Shown here in pieces: positions 10,873 through 22,563 of a DNA stretch of 64,000 nt. Source of the stretch: Desarmillaria ectypa. Taxonomy: Eukaryota > Basidiomycota > Agaricomycetes > Agaricales > Physalacriaceae. Where the stretch lies: NCBI GenBank assembly GCA_030407005.1, contig JAUDYN010000001.1, forward strand, positions 1,054,001 to 1,118,000, given 5' to 3'. A program made the position numbers and the translations under genes. Within the stretch, counting starts at the first letter, position 1; each line of letters begins with the position of its first letter. The notes beneath the pieces are model-generated. The model was given only the letters and a program-made list of their open reading frames with translations. It was not told the origin of the DNA and made no database searches.

Positions 10873-13588
10873 ATGTCGGACTTCAATACGGACTCGAAGG
10901 AAGCAGAGTCGATCATCGTGTCGCCTCTGCCCAAGCATCTCTACGAGGAACTCCATGCGTCGCTGAAGGGACTGGTCTTTGTTCGAGGAAATCCCCAGTA
11001 AGTCACTGCAGTGGCGCTGCGGACATCACTGAGATTCTGGCTAGCTTCACTGAATACACGACAATGTTCAACGGGAACGTAAAATCACTAGCAAAGGTGG
11101 TCGTCTGTCCTGTCGATGCAGAGGATGTTAGCACGTATGTCTCTTCTCTGCATACTTAGAGTACACTGCTGAACATGTCTACAGTGTCATGCTCTTTTGC
11201 CTAAAACACTCATTGTCGCCGTCCATCAAGGCCGGAGGTTATGGGACCGCCGGCTGGGCCGTAGGAGGAGACGTTGTCCTTGACATGAGCAGGATCATGG
11301 ACATAGATATCGAGGTCCCGAATCCTGAACTTCCAGGCGGGTACACTAGCCTCAAGGATATGAAACCCTCTACCAACAGCAAAGGCAAGCAACCAGCCAA
11401 CGGTAAACGACGACGGGAAGAAGACGCCGGCCTTCATTCATACCATCTAGCTTCAGAGGCTGTAGCCAATTTCCTCGAGGGCCCGTCTCGTAATAGAAGG
11501 AGGACGAATCTCGATGGAGACTCTGTATCTCCACCTTTAGTCCCGCCTGCTTCGTCTGTTGTTATCCTTCCGATCCCTTCGAGCGGCTCAGCACCAGCAC
11601 CAGCACCAGCACCAGGGAGCCTCCAAGCGCCTGTAGACGCTGACCCTTTTGGGTATCTGAACCCGAGCCAAGTTATCCTCCCTCCCGACGTAAACGTCTC
11701 TTCGTCTTACTTGGCATGGACTGAGGCCTCCGCCGCCGCTACGCCGTTTTCTGAAAGCTCGAATTTACCTCCTGCGCAGCTGAATATTCTGTCGCCTCCC
11801 GAGCCTGTGCATTCTCATGCTTTTGTGACGTTCGGAGCTGGGATGCGACAGAAGGATATTGATATGTATACGGCTGCACATCCGCTGGAGGCTACCTCGT
11901 TGTCCGGGAAGAATGATGGGATACCCTATCACGTTCCTTTGTGAGTCTTATTTTTCGTTGTTCATCCGGGTAAAATATGGTGCTCCGGTGTCCTATGCTT
12001 GCTAAGGGACAGCGGGGTTGGACTCATTTTAGAGGCTCCACCGTGAGTGCGTCCGCATTTGCCTCGATTTTTCATTGACATATCTGTCGTTACCGGATCT
12101 ATGTAGAATGGTTGTCGGACATGCTTTTTCATTGCATTCTGGAGCGCGATTGTCTAGAAAGCGATTGGGACCTGTGTCGTCTTAACGATGCGGTCCACAA
12201 ATCGTAAATATGACTTTTTAGTCTTCTATATTGACTTGTTCCAGTGCTGCTCATCCTGTGGGATCATCCATCATGCTTCTCGGAGGTTTCGGATTTCTAG
12301 GACGTCTTCATGGGTTAAGCATCGACAACCTAGTGGAGGTTGAGATGGTTCTAGCGAATGGAAAGATAGTCGTTGTGAATGAGACATCCCATCCTGGTAT
12401 GTATCATTTAACTTTTCTTAATAAAATTAACGATGCCGGCAGACCTTTGGTGGGCAGTGCGCGGCGCTGGGCCAGCCTTTGGAATCGCCACTCGTTACAA
12501 AGCAAGAGCATATCCAGTACCCGTGGTATTCGCTGGAAATCTCATATAGTACGTTCCTCTAGATGCTCTGTTTGGTCTTTCTCTTAGAGGTATGAAGCCG
12601 TTTCAAAAAAGCTACAGCTCCATCCCTTTTGAAGCATTTCCGTGATTGCGTCAAGGGCGCCCCGCGGGAGCTGTATGCCAATGTCTTGCTTACGGCTGGA
12701 CCGGAGGGGAAGGCTTCCTTGGTTGTAATCCAGATGTGCTACGTGGGTACAAAAGAAAAAGGGCAGGAATACCTGGCTGCGATATCCTCTTGGACGGGAG
12801 ATACCTGCCTCTTGAATGAGGTTGACGAGAAGAGTTTCTTGCATCAACAAGACAGCGTGGCGCAGGTTCTTCGGGGAAAAGGTTACACCCGCCCATTCGC
12901 TGGTATTCATGAGTTACTGATCTACTTCTAGCTGGACGACAGTGGTTCATTCGGTCAGCCCTGATCACGTCGCTGCCTGATGATATCATCCATGAGACGG
13001 TTCTGAATTTTTCGGACACGCCTTCTGGTTGCAGTAAGAATATACCCATCCCTACGTGGATATGTATATTTGTTTAAAGCTCACAAACCGATCGACAGCT
13101 TGGCTCTTTGAATTGACGGGCGGCCGGATCAGTGATATCGAAGATTCGTGCTTGCCAAAGGAACAGCGAGAGGCGGCATTCACTATTGCTGCGCTCCATC
13201 AATGGGATATGGGGGTGCAAGACGACAGGTGTGAGGAGTCCGCGGAAGAGGTAGGTGGATTTCGTGTCTTTCTCAGCGCTTAAAATATTGACGCTGCTCA
13301 AGTGGATTGGGGGTACCATTAAACCTGTTCATAGAGGCGGTCCGTACCCTTGTGTCAGTGATTATGCTATGACACCAAGTATATTGTTACTGATGTTGTT
13401 CCCAGTTTCTTGGCAGGCATGAAGCGCCTGAAAGGACAATCGCGTGTTACGGTGACAAAAATTTCGCGCGGCTCAAGGAGATAAAGAAAAAGTATGATCC
13501 TTATAATGTATTCAGGAACTGTCTGTGGCCTGTCGATGCAGATGGATCTATGGTGGAGGCCAGGCTGCAGGAGCCCCCGACGCCTTAA
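10873..13588 (+). CDS. BBE-like FAD-linked oxidoreductase with long disordered insert
   Basis: Start MSDFNTDSKEAES. The FAD-binding PCMH half reads FTEYTTMFNGN, VVVCPVDAEDVS, IKAGGYGTAGWAVGGDVVLDMS, and resumes after an insert as HPVGSSIMLLGGFGFLGRLHGLSIDNLVEVEMVLANGKI and DLWWAVRGAGPAFGIATRY. The C-terminus has the berberine-bridge segment with KKYDPYNVFRNCLWPVD. Such enzymes oxidise alcohols, sugars or alkaloid-type substrates with covalent FAD; this copy has no signal peptide. Unusually, about 190 residues (11330-11940) of low-complexity sequence interrupt the FAD domain, with a basic GKRRREED patch and PAPAPAPAPGS. The gap at 11943-12243 is longer than the other introns and may hold extra exons. 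Confidence 0.7.
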
Positions 13589-13812
13589 CAAGGGACGTTT
13601 CGCGTCTGGCGTGTTTAACTTCTCTTGTTGGTGGAAAAACGGGTCATTTTTGGAATCTACAACTATATAAACACGTACAGTGTCCAGTTTTATATAACTA
13701 CGGCTAAGTGCTTTGATAAATACATTGTTATTCCTTCGGCAGCGCTCCGGGAACTTGTTTAAAAGCCGCGACAATATTGTCTCTTTCCTATTGGCTCTTT
13801 GTTCCAGAAAGA
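13589..13812. other. Intergenic between co-oriented genes
   Basis: Contains 3' flank of the BBE-like gene and the upstream promoter region of the sulfate permease gene. No coding signal is seen. Confidence 0.5.
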
Positions 13813-13820
13813 TATTTATA
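13813..13820 (+). promoter_or_regulatory. TATA-like box of sulfate permease gene
   Basis: tatttata lies about 72 bp before the ATG at 13892. Confidence 0.4.
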
Positions 13821-13891
13821 GTAGCTATTCCTTCCTTGCTCTGATACCTCACGGGTCTCCATTCGTTCTCCTCTGAGTACCATACACCATC

Positions 13892-16690
13892 ATGGCCAAC
13901 TCACGACACGGGCACGGAACACCAGTATTCAGCACTGGATCGTCGGCAGCCTCGATAAGTTCACTACACGGGATTGACACGCCTCAAAGCGAAGCGGACG
14001 GGCTGATAGACGTCGAAAGCCAGAGCGACAGGCATAGCAGGCAGTATGGAAGCATATCAGAGCAAAGTAAGCTGCAGGCCTCTCCAGTATTTCTGGTGCT
14101 CATTCGCGTTTTCAGGTCGAGTCGACCATCGGACCAAATTCAAGAAACGAGTTAAATACTACATCCCAGCTACCGCGTGGATTCCTAGCTATTCGTTATC
14201 GTTGTGCGCCCTTTTTTCCGACAAAGCTTGGCTACCCTTCTCATGATTGTACAGGCTCGGGGGCGATGTTCTAGCCGGGATGACCGTGGCCAGCATGCTC
14301 ATACCCCAATCTGTCAGTTATGCGTCTTCCCTCGCAAAGTTGAATCCGACAACGGGGTTGGTGCGTCTTTAGTTTCTCGGGGTCGGGTAGGGGTGTTAAC
14401 TAGTGGCTTCCTAGTTTGCGGCTTCTTTCCCTGGAATCGTATACGCCTTTCTCGGAACTTCGAGACAACTGAATGTAGCACCCGAGGCTGCGCTGAGTCT
14501 GCTGCTTGGTCAGGCTGTCGATGATATACGGCATGACCTATCCGATCCACATTCGGGGGAGGGTGATAAGCTTGGTCTGCATGTTGCGACGATTATCACT
14601 CTTCAGGTGAGTAGGACTTGTACGTCTTCCGAGGGGTACGGCTGACCATCGAGGTTAGGCCGGCCTCATAACATTCCTTCTTGGACTCTTCAGGCTGGGG
14701 TTCATTGATGTCGTTCTAAGCCGGGCGTTGCTGAGAGGGTTTATTACGGCCATTGCTATTGTCATCACCATGTGAGTCGAGCCATTTCCGCATCTCGGTA
14801 GCCATCTAATCCACGTCTGTCCAGTGAGCAGCTGATACCGATGCTGGGTTTAACTGGTCTGGAACATGCCCTTCATCCAGGAACGACATGGGACAAGTTC
14901 ATTTTCATACTAGACCACTTTTTAGGACATACAAATCTCACTACCGCGGCTATCAGCTTCGGATCATTTCTTACGCTCGTTTTCATGAGGAAAGCGAAGC
15001 AGAGCTTTGTCAAGTATTGGTGGATATACCGGATACCTGAGGTCTTGGTTGTGGTTATCATTTCAACGAGTACGTGCTTTCTATCGGATGTGTCGTCATT
15101 ATTCAATATTCATCCGACAACCCAGTACTGTCGGCTGAATTCGGCTGGGATGAAGATGGGGTGGACATCCTAGGCTCGGTGCCTATAAACACTGGAGCTT
15201 CCTTTTTCAAATTTCCTTTGCAATCTTCCAATGTGCGATATCTGCGGCGCACGACGTCTACTGCAGTGTGAGCCATTCTTTTCCGCGTTGATAGCACCGA
15301 TTCTGACGGTGCGCTACTAGTATGATTGCGGTCATCGGTTATTTGGATAGCATCGTTTCAGCGAAGCAAAATGGGGCTAGGTTTGGATACAGTATAAGTC
15401 CCAATCGCGAGTTGGTGGCTCTGGGAGCTAGTAACATTGCGAGTTCGTTTATCCCTGGCACGCTTCCTGCATATGGCTCGATTACGAGGTGCGAGATAGG
15501 TTCCGGCGTGCCATTAGTTCCGTCGGCTGAAGTCTTTGTAGGTCGAAAATAAACGGTGACGTGGGTGGACGGACCCAAATGGCGTCTCTTGTTTGCTCTG
15601 CCGTGATTCTACTAGCGACGTTCTTCCTCCTTCCTTTCCTGTATTACCTCCCTAAGTGTGTTTTGGCTTCGATGTAGGTCTCCACTCCATTGTACGGGCG
15701 CATGCTTCAACTAAGTTCACCCATGACCCAGTATCTGCCTTGTAGTGATATCTCTGCTTGCAGAAACCCCTCATGATGTCAAGTATTACATCAAGTACGT
15801 GCTTTCGACTTTCGTTTTGATAACTGCGCTGATAACATGAAGAATGAGAGCATGGGTAGATCTGGCATTGATGACGCTCACGTTTGTGTTATCGATAGTG
15901 TGGAACGTGGAGGTAGGAATTGGTGTTAGCCTGGTCATTTCGCTTCTTCTCGTCGTGCACCGGTCTTCTAAGACTCGTCTGACGATCCTTGTAAGTGTGT
16001 TCACAATCCCAGAATTGAAGTTGATACTTATCTGTCGATTTAGGGTCACATGCCTCGCACGGATAGGTGGAAACCCATCAGTGAAAACCCTGATGCGAAA
16101 GAGGATGTTCCAGGGGTGTTAATTGTTAGGATTCGGGAGAATCTCGATTTTGGTCTGCAATTTTTCTATTGGAATTTCTAATACTGATTATCGATTGGTT
16201 GCAGCAAACACGGCGCAATTGAAAGGTATTCATTCTTCTCCATAAAAATGCCGGAAACTGATGATCGGTATATCAGAACGCCTGAGAAGGCTGGAGCTTT
16301 ATGGCGTGGATAAGAGTCATCCCTCAGAGGAGCCAAGGAGGCAATTGGCTCAAGTGCTGGTCTTCCACATGGCCGATGTAGAAAGTTGCGATGCTTCGTA
16401 AGCTTGTTTGTTATGAGAACGGCGAAACAACTCCCCTGATGGCCTGCACACAGCGCTGTACAGATGTTCCTTGAAATATTTGAAGAGTATCGAGTGAGTC
16501 ATTTACACTGCTTATACATATCTCTGTGACTAAACGCGATTAGAACCGAGGTGTAGGACTATTTGTGACGCATTTACGACCGGGGCCGCAAAAGATGTTC
16601 ACCACAGCGGGGATTGTGGACCTTTTAGGACTAGAGGCTTTTCAGGAGAATGTGGCCGATGCCATAGCAATCATTGAGGCGAGGCCATGA
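13892..16690 (+). CDS. SulP (SLC26) sulfate permease with STAS domain
   Basis: Many exons splice in frame into a SulP transporter of roughly 750 residues. A Ser-rich cytosolic N-terminus is followed by the family signature segment (AGMTVASMLIPQSVSYASSLA), then PTTGLFAAFFPGIVYAFLGTSRQLNVAPEAALSLL in pieces, helices such as ITFLLGLFRLGFIDVVLSRALLRGF, and the loop NRELVALGASNIASSFIPGTLPAYGSITRS. The C-terminal STAS domain (VLIVRIRENLDFANT, FHMADVESCDASAVQMF) ends before TGA at 16688-16690. It imports sulfate or a related anion across the plasma membrane for sulfur assimilation. No lesion was seen. Confidence 0.85.
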
Positions 16691-17066
16691 TGATTTACTG
16701 ACTTTTTGGATATAGATGCAGACTGCAACCGTCTATTTAGAGCACACACTATAGCTTGTGTAATATTCAAGGGACGACACTTTACCTAGGATTCAGATTA
16801 CAATAATTTAGTAAATATCTGGCTTGTCTTTGCACCTAATGCTATTCAGAAGTCTTTGCCAGGCGTATGTGTTACAGGCATGCTATCACTATGAAGGCAT
16901 ACAGCGGAAAATGAAGATTACTTGTTCTATTCTGATTCACCAAATTTTGTGCAAAAACCAGAATTCGTATGCACGACCACCTGAAGCGAAAGTGTTCCTT
17001 GGCTCATTATTTAAAATCCAGACATTTGAGAGTTTGGTATGCCGGTCGTGGGAAATTCAACCCAAC
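16691..17066. other. Intergenic up to inverted-repeat arm
   Basis: 3' flank of the permease gene. An ORF at 16824-17108 runs into the repeat and has no recognisable domain. Confidence 0.45.
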
Positions 17067-17523
17067 CACCACTTTCCTTTCGACTCACTTCCCGCCGTTG
17101 CAGCATAATTGGCGGCCTCCCCTCCCAGAATAGTAGATACCTCACCAACGATGTGACCGTCATAGAAGACCATCCTCCAACGTTGATATTTCGGACGCAT
17201 ATAATAAAGATATCGCCGCGCAAAGGGACTGGGGAATGGATGGTTCCAAAGGTGGTCTCAGTCGAAATTGCGAGGTGCATCGAGCATTTCCTTTCTTTTG
17301 ATTGGTTCCAGTGTGTTTTTCAAACAAAAGGTGCGGTCAAGCGTCGAACAAGTTATAATTTGTGCGAATGTACGTAGGAAAAAGGCAACAGACCCTAGTC
17401 CTTGCATTCTTGGTGGTATCCAAAGCATGAGCGAAAGGAAAAGGTCCAGCATAGATCCTGGGAACCGAACGGGAGTGAACAATATAGCACAGAAGAGGCA
17501 TAAACGAGATGAATTCGACAATA

Positions 17524-18174
17524 TTATGGTACATACGCGAACGCTCTCACAGGTGACCCATCTCCACCTTTCAGATTCAAAGGGATGAAATTAACAAATG
17601 CACCTTCTGGTATAGCTGCAAGGTTCTTTAGGTTCTCGACAATGAGACCGCCAGCACCAAGAATCGCCTGGTGCACCCCAAAATCATTTGCGCTCCCTTC
17701 TGTCTCGTCGGGACTGAGCGTGTCGATCCCGATAGCTGACACGCCGCGAGCAACGAGTTGCCTAGCGGCATCTGCATCGAGGAAGGGGTGGTTGACATAC
17801 TCTGGTTCTCCCCAATATTTGGACCAGTCTGTACGGATGAGCACTATGGCTTCCGATCCGTCGTTGATGTCCAGGCTGAGGTCGTCCCAGGTGATTCTGC
17901 TCCGGGGAACGACATTTTTACTGACATCGACGATGATGGCTGGCCGGATGAAGGAAGCGAGGGGGATCTGGTCGATGGAGTTTGCTTTGTCGAAGAAGTG
18001 AGAAGGGGCATCGACGTGAGTGCCAGTATGTGTGCAGAGAGAAATGGTTTGGATGCTGTAGCCGTGTTCTTGGACGGTTGCATGGGGAGAACAGGTATAG
18101 GGTGGGTCGTCGGGATAGAGGGACATGTTGAATGGATCGAGTGGATGGCTAAGGTCGACACTTTGTATGGTCAT
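17524..18174 (-). CDS. Putative cyclase / kynurenine formamidase-like hydrolase (right copy)
   Basis: Second copy of the 216-residue metal-dependent hydrolase, start ATG at 18174. The HTGTHVDAPSHF metal-binding motif is intact. Compared with the left copy it has Asp for Gly at residue 22 (YPDDPPY), Val and Ile swapped at two nearby sites, and Asn for Asp in EGSANDFG. Its 3' flank is also duplicated. Substrate is unknown; possibilities are N-formylkynurenine, isatin-like lactams or another cyclic amide. Confidence 0.85.
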   Translation of the reverse strand: MTIQSVDLSHPLDPFNMSLYPDDPPYTCSPHATVQEHGYSIQTISLCTHTGTHVDAPSHFFDKANSIDQIPLASFIRPAIIVDVSKNVVPRSRITWDDLSLDINDGSEAIVLIRTDWSKYWGEPEYVNHPFLDADAARQLVARGVSAIGIDTLSPDETEGSANDFGVHQAILGAGGLIVENLKNLAAIPEGAFVNFIPLNLKGGDGSPVRAFAYVP

Positions 18175-18515
18175 GGTTGCGATGATGACGGGAGAACCGA
18201 CGATTCAAATATCTGAGCATAGTAAGCGAGATATCTTGAAGGGTGTCGTCTACTGAGCACCTATCTTTCCCAGACTGACAGTAGATGGATTATGAGGACC
18301 CTGGGTCGTCATATGATGGCGGCGGAAAACGGCTCTGATCGATGCACCTCTACCGCTTCAAAGTCCTTAGAGATATCTTTCGGGTTGGGACGGCGGCTTC
18401 AAGTTCGTGGTGACTTTCGACTACTACTACTACTACTACTTTCAAGTTTCGCGACATTTTTATGCAAATAAGCACAGATGCTGGCAGTGCGATTGCGCCC
18501 CTTTCTTAGTCTATC
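18175..18515. promoter_or_regulatory. Shared divergent promoter, right copy
   Basis: Reverse copy of the gap at 3121-3458, with seven AGT units (18420-18440) instead of six. Confidence 0.45.
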
Positions 18516-19855
18516 ATGGACTCCGACATCAATCTCTACTTGAAGCCGCGCTTTGTCTGCTCCCAGTTAGGCAACCGTCCATGGATGCTAATCAGGCCTC
18601 GTTTTTTCTACGGCCCTTTCTTCCCAGCATGGCAACCAATTCCTCCCGACGCCACCGAAGTTCACACCGTCCATTCTCCCGCGTTAGCTCCTGCTCTCAC
18701 CAAGCTTGAAGCCGAAATTATTCCTGTACTGCGAGGGTTAAATCAGATATTCCACGAATCAGGATTGCGACACCTGTCAGTCCTTTCAGTATCTTCAAGT
18801 GATAAGGTTTAAACGCAATGTCAAGATCTCGTCTCTGATTGCAAGTACGAATCTGTGAAGCTTGTGTTCGGTAACAAGGCTCCTCCTCTACCTCCTCGGC
18901 GCGGCAGGAACGCCAAGAACGTTCCCGGGTATTGGAAAATGGTAGACGACACTGCACTCCCAATAGGTCTCGGTGGAGAGCTGGTCGACGTTGATGTAGA
19001 CCTTCAGCAGATGTTATGATTCTGAATTGACGTTATCTAGATTAGGACCTATTGTAAAATTGAGGACGGAGCTTTTCAACCGCACTGACCGTATGTTGAC
19101 ATTATTTTTAGATACCGTGTATGGATACATCCCCTACCCCATTCAAAAATTCATAGTTTTCATTAGACTGTTGGATGAGTGACGAAGATTTGCGCGTGAT
19201 TTTTGCCTCTATCAGTAGGGGGTCGATATCTGGTAGCAACACAAAGTCTTCAATACCTGACGATCCAGAACCGTCGATATCAAAACCACCGTTTCCATCT
19301 CGTAGTGGTCGTCCAATAAAGCCATCGCTTGCAAACGTGAGTTTACTCGTTTACATCTTTGTGATTACTCATAAACCTGGTTCAGGGAAAGATCAAAATA
19401 GACTGAAGATAGCTCCCTATTCCTTGTACTTTTACCGCATGTCTTGATACGCACCAATATATCGTTCTATGTTGCACCTGCAACTAAAGCACCTTTATGT
19501 CGCCTAGTCCTTCCTGGCATATATGACTCTTTAGTTGACTACCACTTCTGTGCATTCGATCTTGGCACGCGCTTCCTACTCACGTCTCGATTGCACTGAA
19601 CGAGAAATTATTGAGTTTTCAATTTCCAGTATATGCCATAATCTCTGACTTGCCGCAGTTCTTCTATTACTACTATACAGGTACGCTTTGCTTTTTATAC
19701 GGTTGGTTTTGCTGACTCGCAGCGTCACGTAGGAGATGAATGCATATCACTGGGGAACTTCGATCTGGCCGCAAAGATCGGATTTGACATCGAAAATGCT
19801 AGCAATCTAAGGACCACTTTTATCTTGTCATACTCATGTATGTGTATATACAACG
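18516..19855 (+). CDS. Unrecognised protein, right paralogue of the inverted pair
   Basis: Exon 1 (MDSDINLYLKPRF) is nearly identical to the left copy, then similarity falls off. A further exon reads KLVFGNKAPPLPPRRGRN, GYWKMVDDTALP and ELVDVDVDLQQ, matching the left paralogue in pattern. Later exons include MSDEDLRVIFASIS at 19175, KDQNR after an intron, CRLVLPGIYDSLVDYHFCAFD near 19500, SDLPQFFYYYY near 19640, and DECISLGNFDLAAKIGFDIENA near 19740. The exon order is my reading and the end is unsure. I do not recognise a domain. It could be intact, or degenerate after exon 1. Confidence 0.45.
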
Positions 19856-22150
19856 ACATCATGAGCCAGGTCCTGTAGTTCCCTCCGATTTCTTCTCTAT
19901 ATTGCTAGAAGTATTCTGTTGTTATTCAGAGGCCATGGCAGACACTTACGGCCTTCGCTTATAAAATTTGGGCTAACTGCTCTTTCCCTAGGTCCGCTAC
20001 AAAGCAGCTGATCGAGTAACCTCGTTTTATCAGGATGAAACTATCGAGAATTTCGGAAGGACGGTGTCGGGGGCCAAAAATGAAAGGATAACAGAATATC
20101 AAAAGACGGTTGGAATTGCCCACGCGATCCTCTGTTACATTGGATTGACGTAGCTTCCCGAAGATGGTCTGGCGAACAGAAGCGGGAAGCTGGACTTGCC
20201 TTCGATTAAGGCGACGCCCTGCATTACTACGCGATATAAAGTTGATGATAGTAACTCCACGGGCCACCTCTACGCCTCGAGAACGAGGGCCAACACCAGT
20301 AAATCCGCTTTCTTGATGAGATTCGAAGAGGTCCATGCACGTTATTTCTAGTTTCTCAAAACGTCAAAATACTTATCTATTCATGCCAGGTGTGTAACAG
20401 CTTCGACTCCGATTCATTGTCATCCTGTTTCGACGTCAAAGTCAAAAAACTGATATCAGCGATTCTCGAGACGGTTCAAGGATGCTTAATGAATCTTTCT
20501 GTTTGTGGTTTTATCCCAATAAAACCGCATTCGCATAATCCTGACAATAATCTCAGACTTCATCCACCACATCAAGCCAGGGAGATGGCTGGATGCGGGC
20601 GAACAATATTGCGCAGGAAGCACGCGATATTCTGGCAACTGCCAAGGAAGATTCAGAACGCGAGAATGCTCTGGTCCTTCTCCGAAAAAGTAAGTTTTGT
20701 ATGAGGAACACCGAACTGTGCACTCATGTTTTGAGTAGGCTATCAGTATTGAATCCCAACAGTGTCGACTCGGATTTTTACCGACAAAGACGTGAGGACC
20801 AGATTCGAAAGAACGAGGAGCATTGGCGGTACCGCAACCAGGAGTTCAAGCTTGCGGAGGAGGGCAAGCGCTTTTCGAATGATATTTCGCGAACATCAGG
20901 CTTCGACCCTGGCGTCTAATGTGTTGAGGCATGCAGCGAGCCGCGAGAAAAATGGGGAAATGAATGTCTGAAGCCTGTCGTATGACTCGTATCTTGTTGC
21001 AATTGCGTGCTGGACTCTTTGACGACATTAAGCATGACAATGCGTCCGGGACCATGTAACCTAACAGGAATATAAGTGACGTTCGACAGCACTTGGACTT
21101 TGATACACAAGTTGTGCGTAGAGAGGGTCACGACACGCCGACGATCACTGATTCATAGCGCTGGGAGTCCTACTTCGGGATCAAATGAGCACGGCGTCCC
21201 AGTCCTTGTCATTGCTTCTTATCAAGACTCAAGAGGCCCACACGCGTACCTTAATTCAGTGTTCTGACTTTGTAGTAGAGAAGTATTCGTATTGTCTCGG
21301 GAGGATCGGAGAGCTCCTGTGTCTAGACACCTCGCACATTGGTGAGTTTCTTCCATCCTTTTTATCTTTACGACATTTCTAACGTCCTTGATTGACCCCA
21401 GTTTCAGGACAGAAAGACAAGTCCCTGTGCAGGGATATGTTCCTAGTATCGTACCTGCGGCGTAATGTTGCTCTTCTTGTCGCGTGCGGGGCCATCTGTA
21501 GTACGATACATGTTGGACTGCTTCGATCAGGAACCATGTCCTACCGCCGTATGTATGCCGCATGGGTACTCAAAGGCCGTGTATAGATGCTGCACTTAGT
21601 ACACTTCAGCTTTCAGTGAGGATCCATTTCCAGAGAGCTCAATCATATGGAGAAATGAACAGGAGATGATTGGGAGTTTGCCTACAGATGCTCCCAATAT
21701 TAGGTTTGGATGCAAGGTTTACGTTCACTCTTCTTTCGGTCACTTGAATGCTCACCGTTCGTTTGTCACGTGAAGCAGACGTCTTCATGCTGCTTTGAGA
21801 AAGCTTTCGTATCCTATTGCTCAAATATCCATGATAGGTATATCATCGCTAAAATCATGGTGATTGGCAAACGATTACTTCGTGGACTGCTGTCCAAAGG
21901 TTCAAGATGCATCTCGGAATTTTTTCCAACGTCGCAGTCTCTGGAGGTCGTCATCATCCCCCGAATGATGCGCTCCCGTTAAGTTTCGTGGACTCCAGCT
22001 GTGCTCAATGAAAATTCAGTGATTCGCCTTCTTGCTGCTCTCGATGTACGAGCATCCACAACATCCTGATTCCGCCGTGCATTCAAAGTTCCGCGGGAGT
22101 ATCCGCAGTGTCGTGTGACTCAAAAAGACAGAAAACTCGTCTCCTCCCCC
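19856..22150. other. Poorly interpretable region, possible decayed exons
   Basis: Several plus-strand frames look coding but do not join into a convincing gene: about 20593-20919 (NIAQEARDILATAKEDSERE and, in another frame, RKNEEHWRYRNQEFKLAEEG), 21185-21382 and 21392-21586 (LRRNVALLVACGAI). The minus-strand frame at 19959-20336 has no recognisable domain. It may be one or two degenerate genes. Confidence 0.3.
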
Positions 22151-22502
22151 CTCATGGTAATATAAACTTATTCTGGGGAAGATTGGAAATAATACACAAA
22201 CCGATTTCTCGACTTCTGGCTCCTCGACCCGGAATATTGTCGGGCCAGTCGATATGAGCGTAATCCAAGTGTAATCTGCTGAAAGATCCGTATATCGATG
22301 AGCGCTGTGGCGGCCAGGCCAGTCCAGTCAATAAATTCGTTGTCATCGTAGTGTACCTTGGCGGTATTTTCTGTTTCATTTTGTTTCGGTCGCGTCAATT
22401 AGACCTAAAGTTGGAAAAAACGTGAACCTAGGCCACCGGGAAATGCCGGAGCTTGACGCGTCTGTGGCAGCTCAACGGCCGAGTGGCGGATCAGCAAAGC
22501 CA

Positions 22503-22508
22503 TATAAG
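22503..22508 (+). promoter_or_regulatory. TATA box of KEN-box protein gene
   Basis: tataag lies about 56 bp before the ATG at 22564. Confidence 0.45.
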
Positions 22509-22563
22509 TACTGGTTGAAATAACTGGCAGCGTTACTCTCTTACGACCTTCACGATTACGACC

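Larger units (their letters stand above)
17067..18803. repeat. Right arm of 1.73-kb inverted repeat
   Basis: Reverse-oriented match to 2838-4569. Arm midpoints are symmetric about position 10820. The first exon of the outer gene differs at five residues of 95, the cyclase at four of 216, and the AGT microsatellite has one extra unit here. Confidence 0.9.

Noticed and set aside
5125..18174. A kynurenine (tryptophan) catabolic cluster from cyclase plus FAD monooxygenase
   Set aside because: The monooxygenase matches HpxO-type urate hydroxylase far better than kynurenine 3-monooxygenase, and no other kynurenine-pathway gene is present.
2838..18803. Long terminal inverted repeats of a giant DNA transposon
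   Set aside because: The arms carry two host-type genes, have no visible target duplication, and the enclosed genes are ordinary metabolic ones without a transposase.
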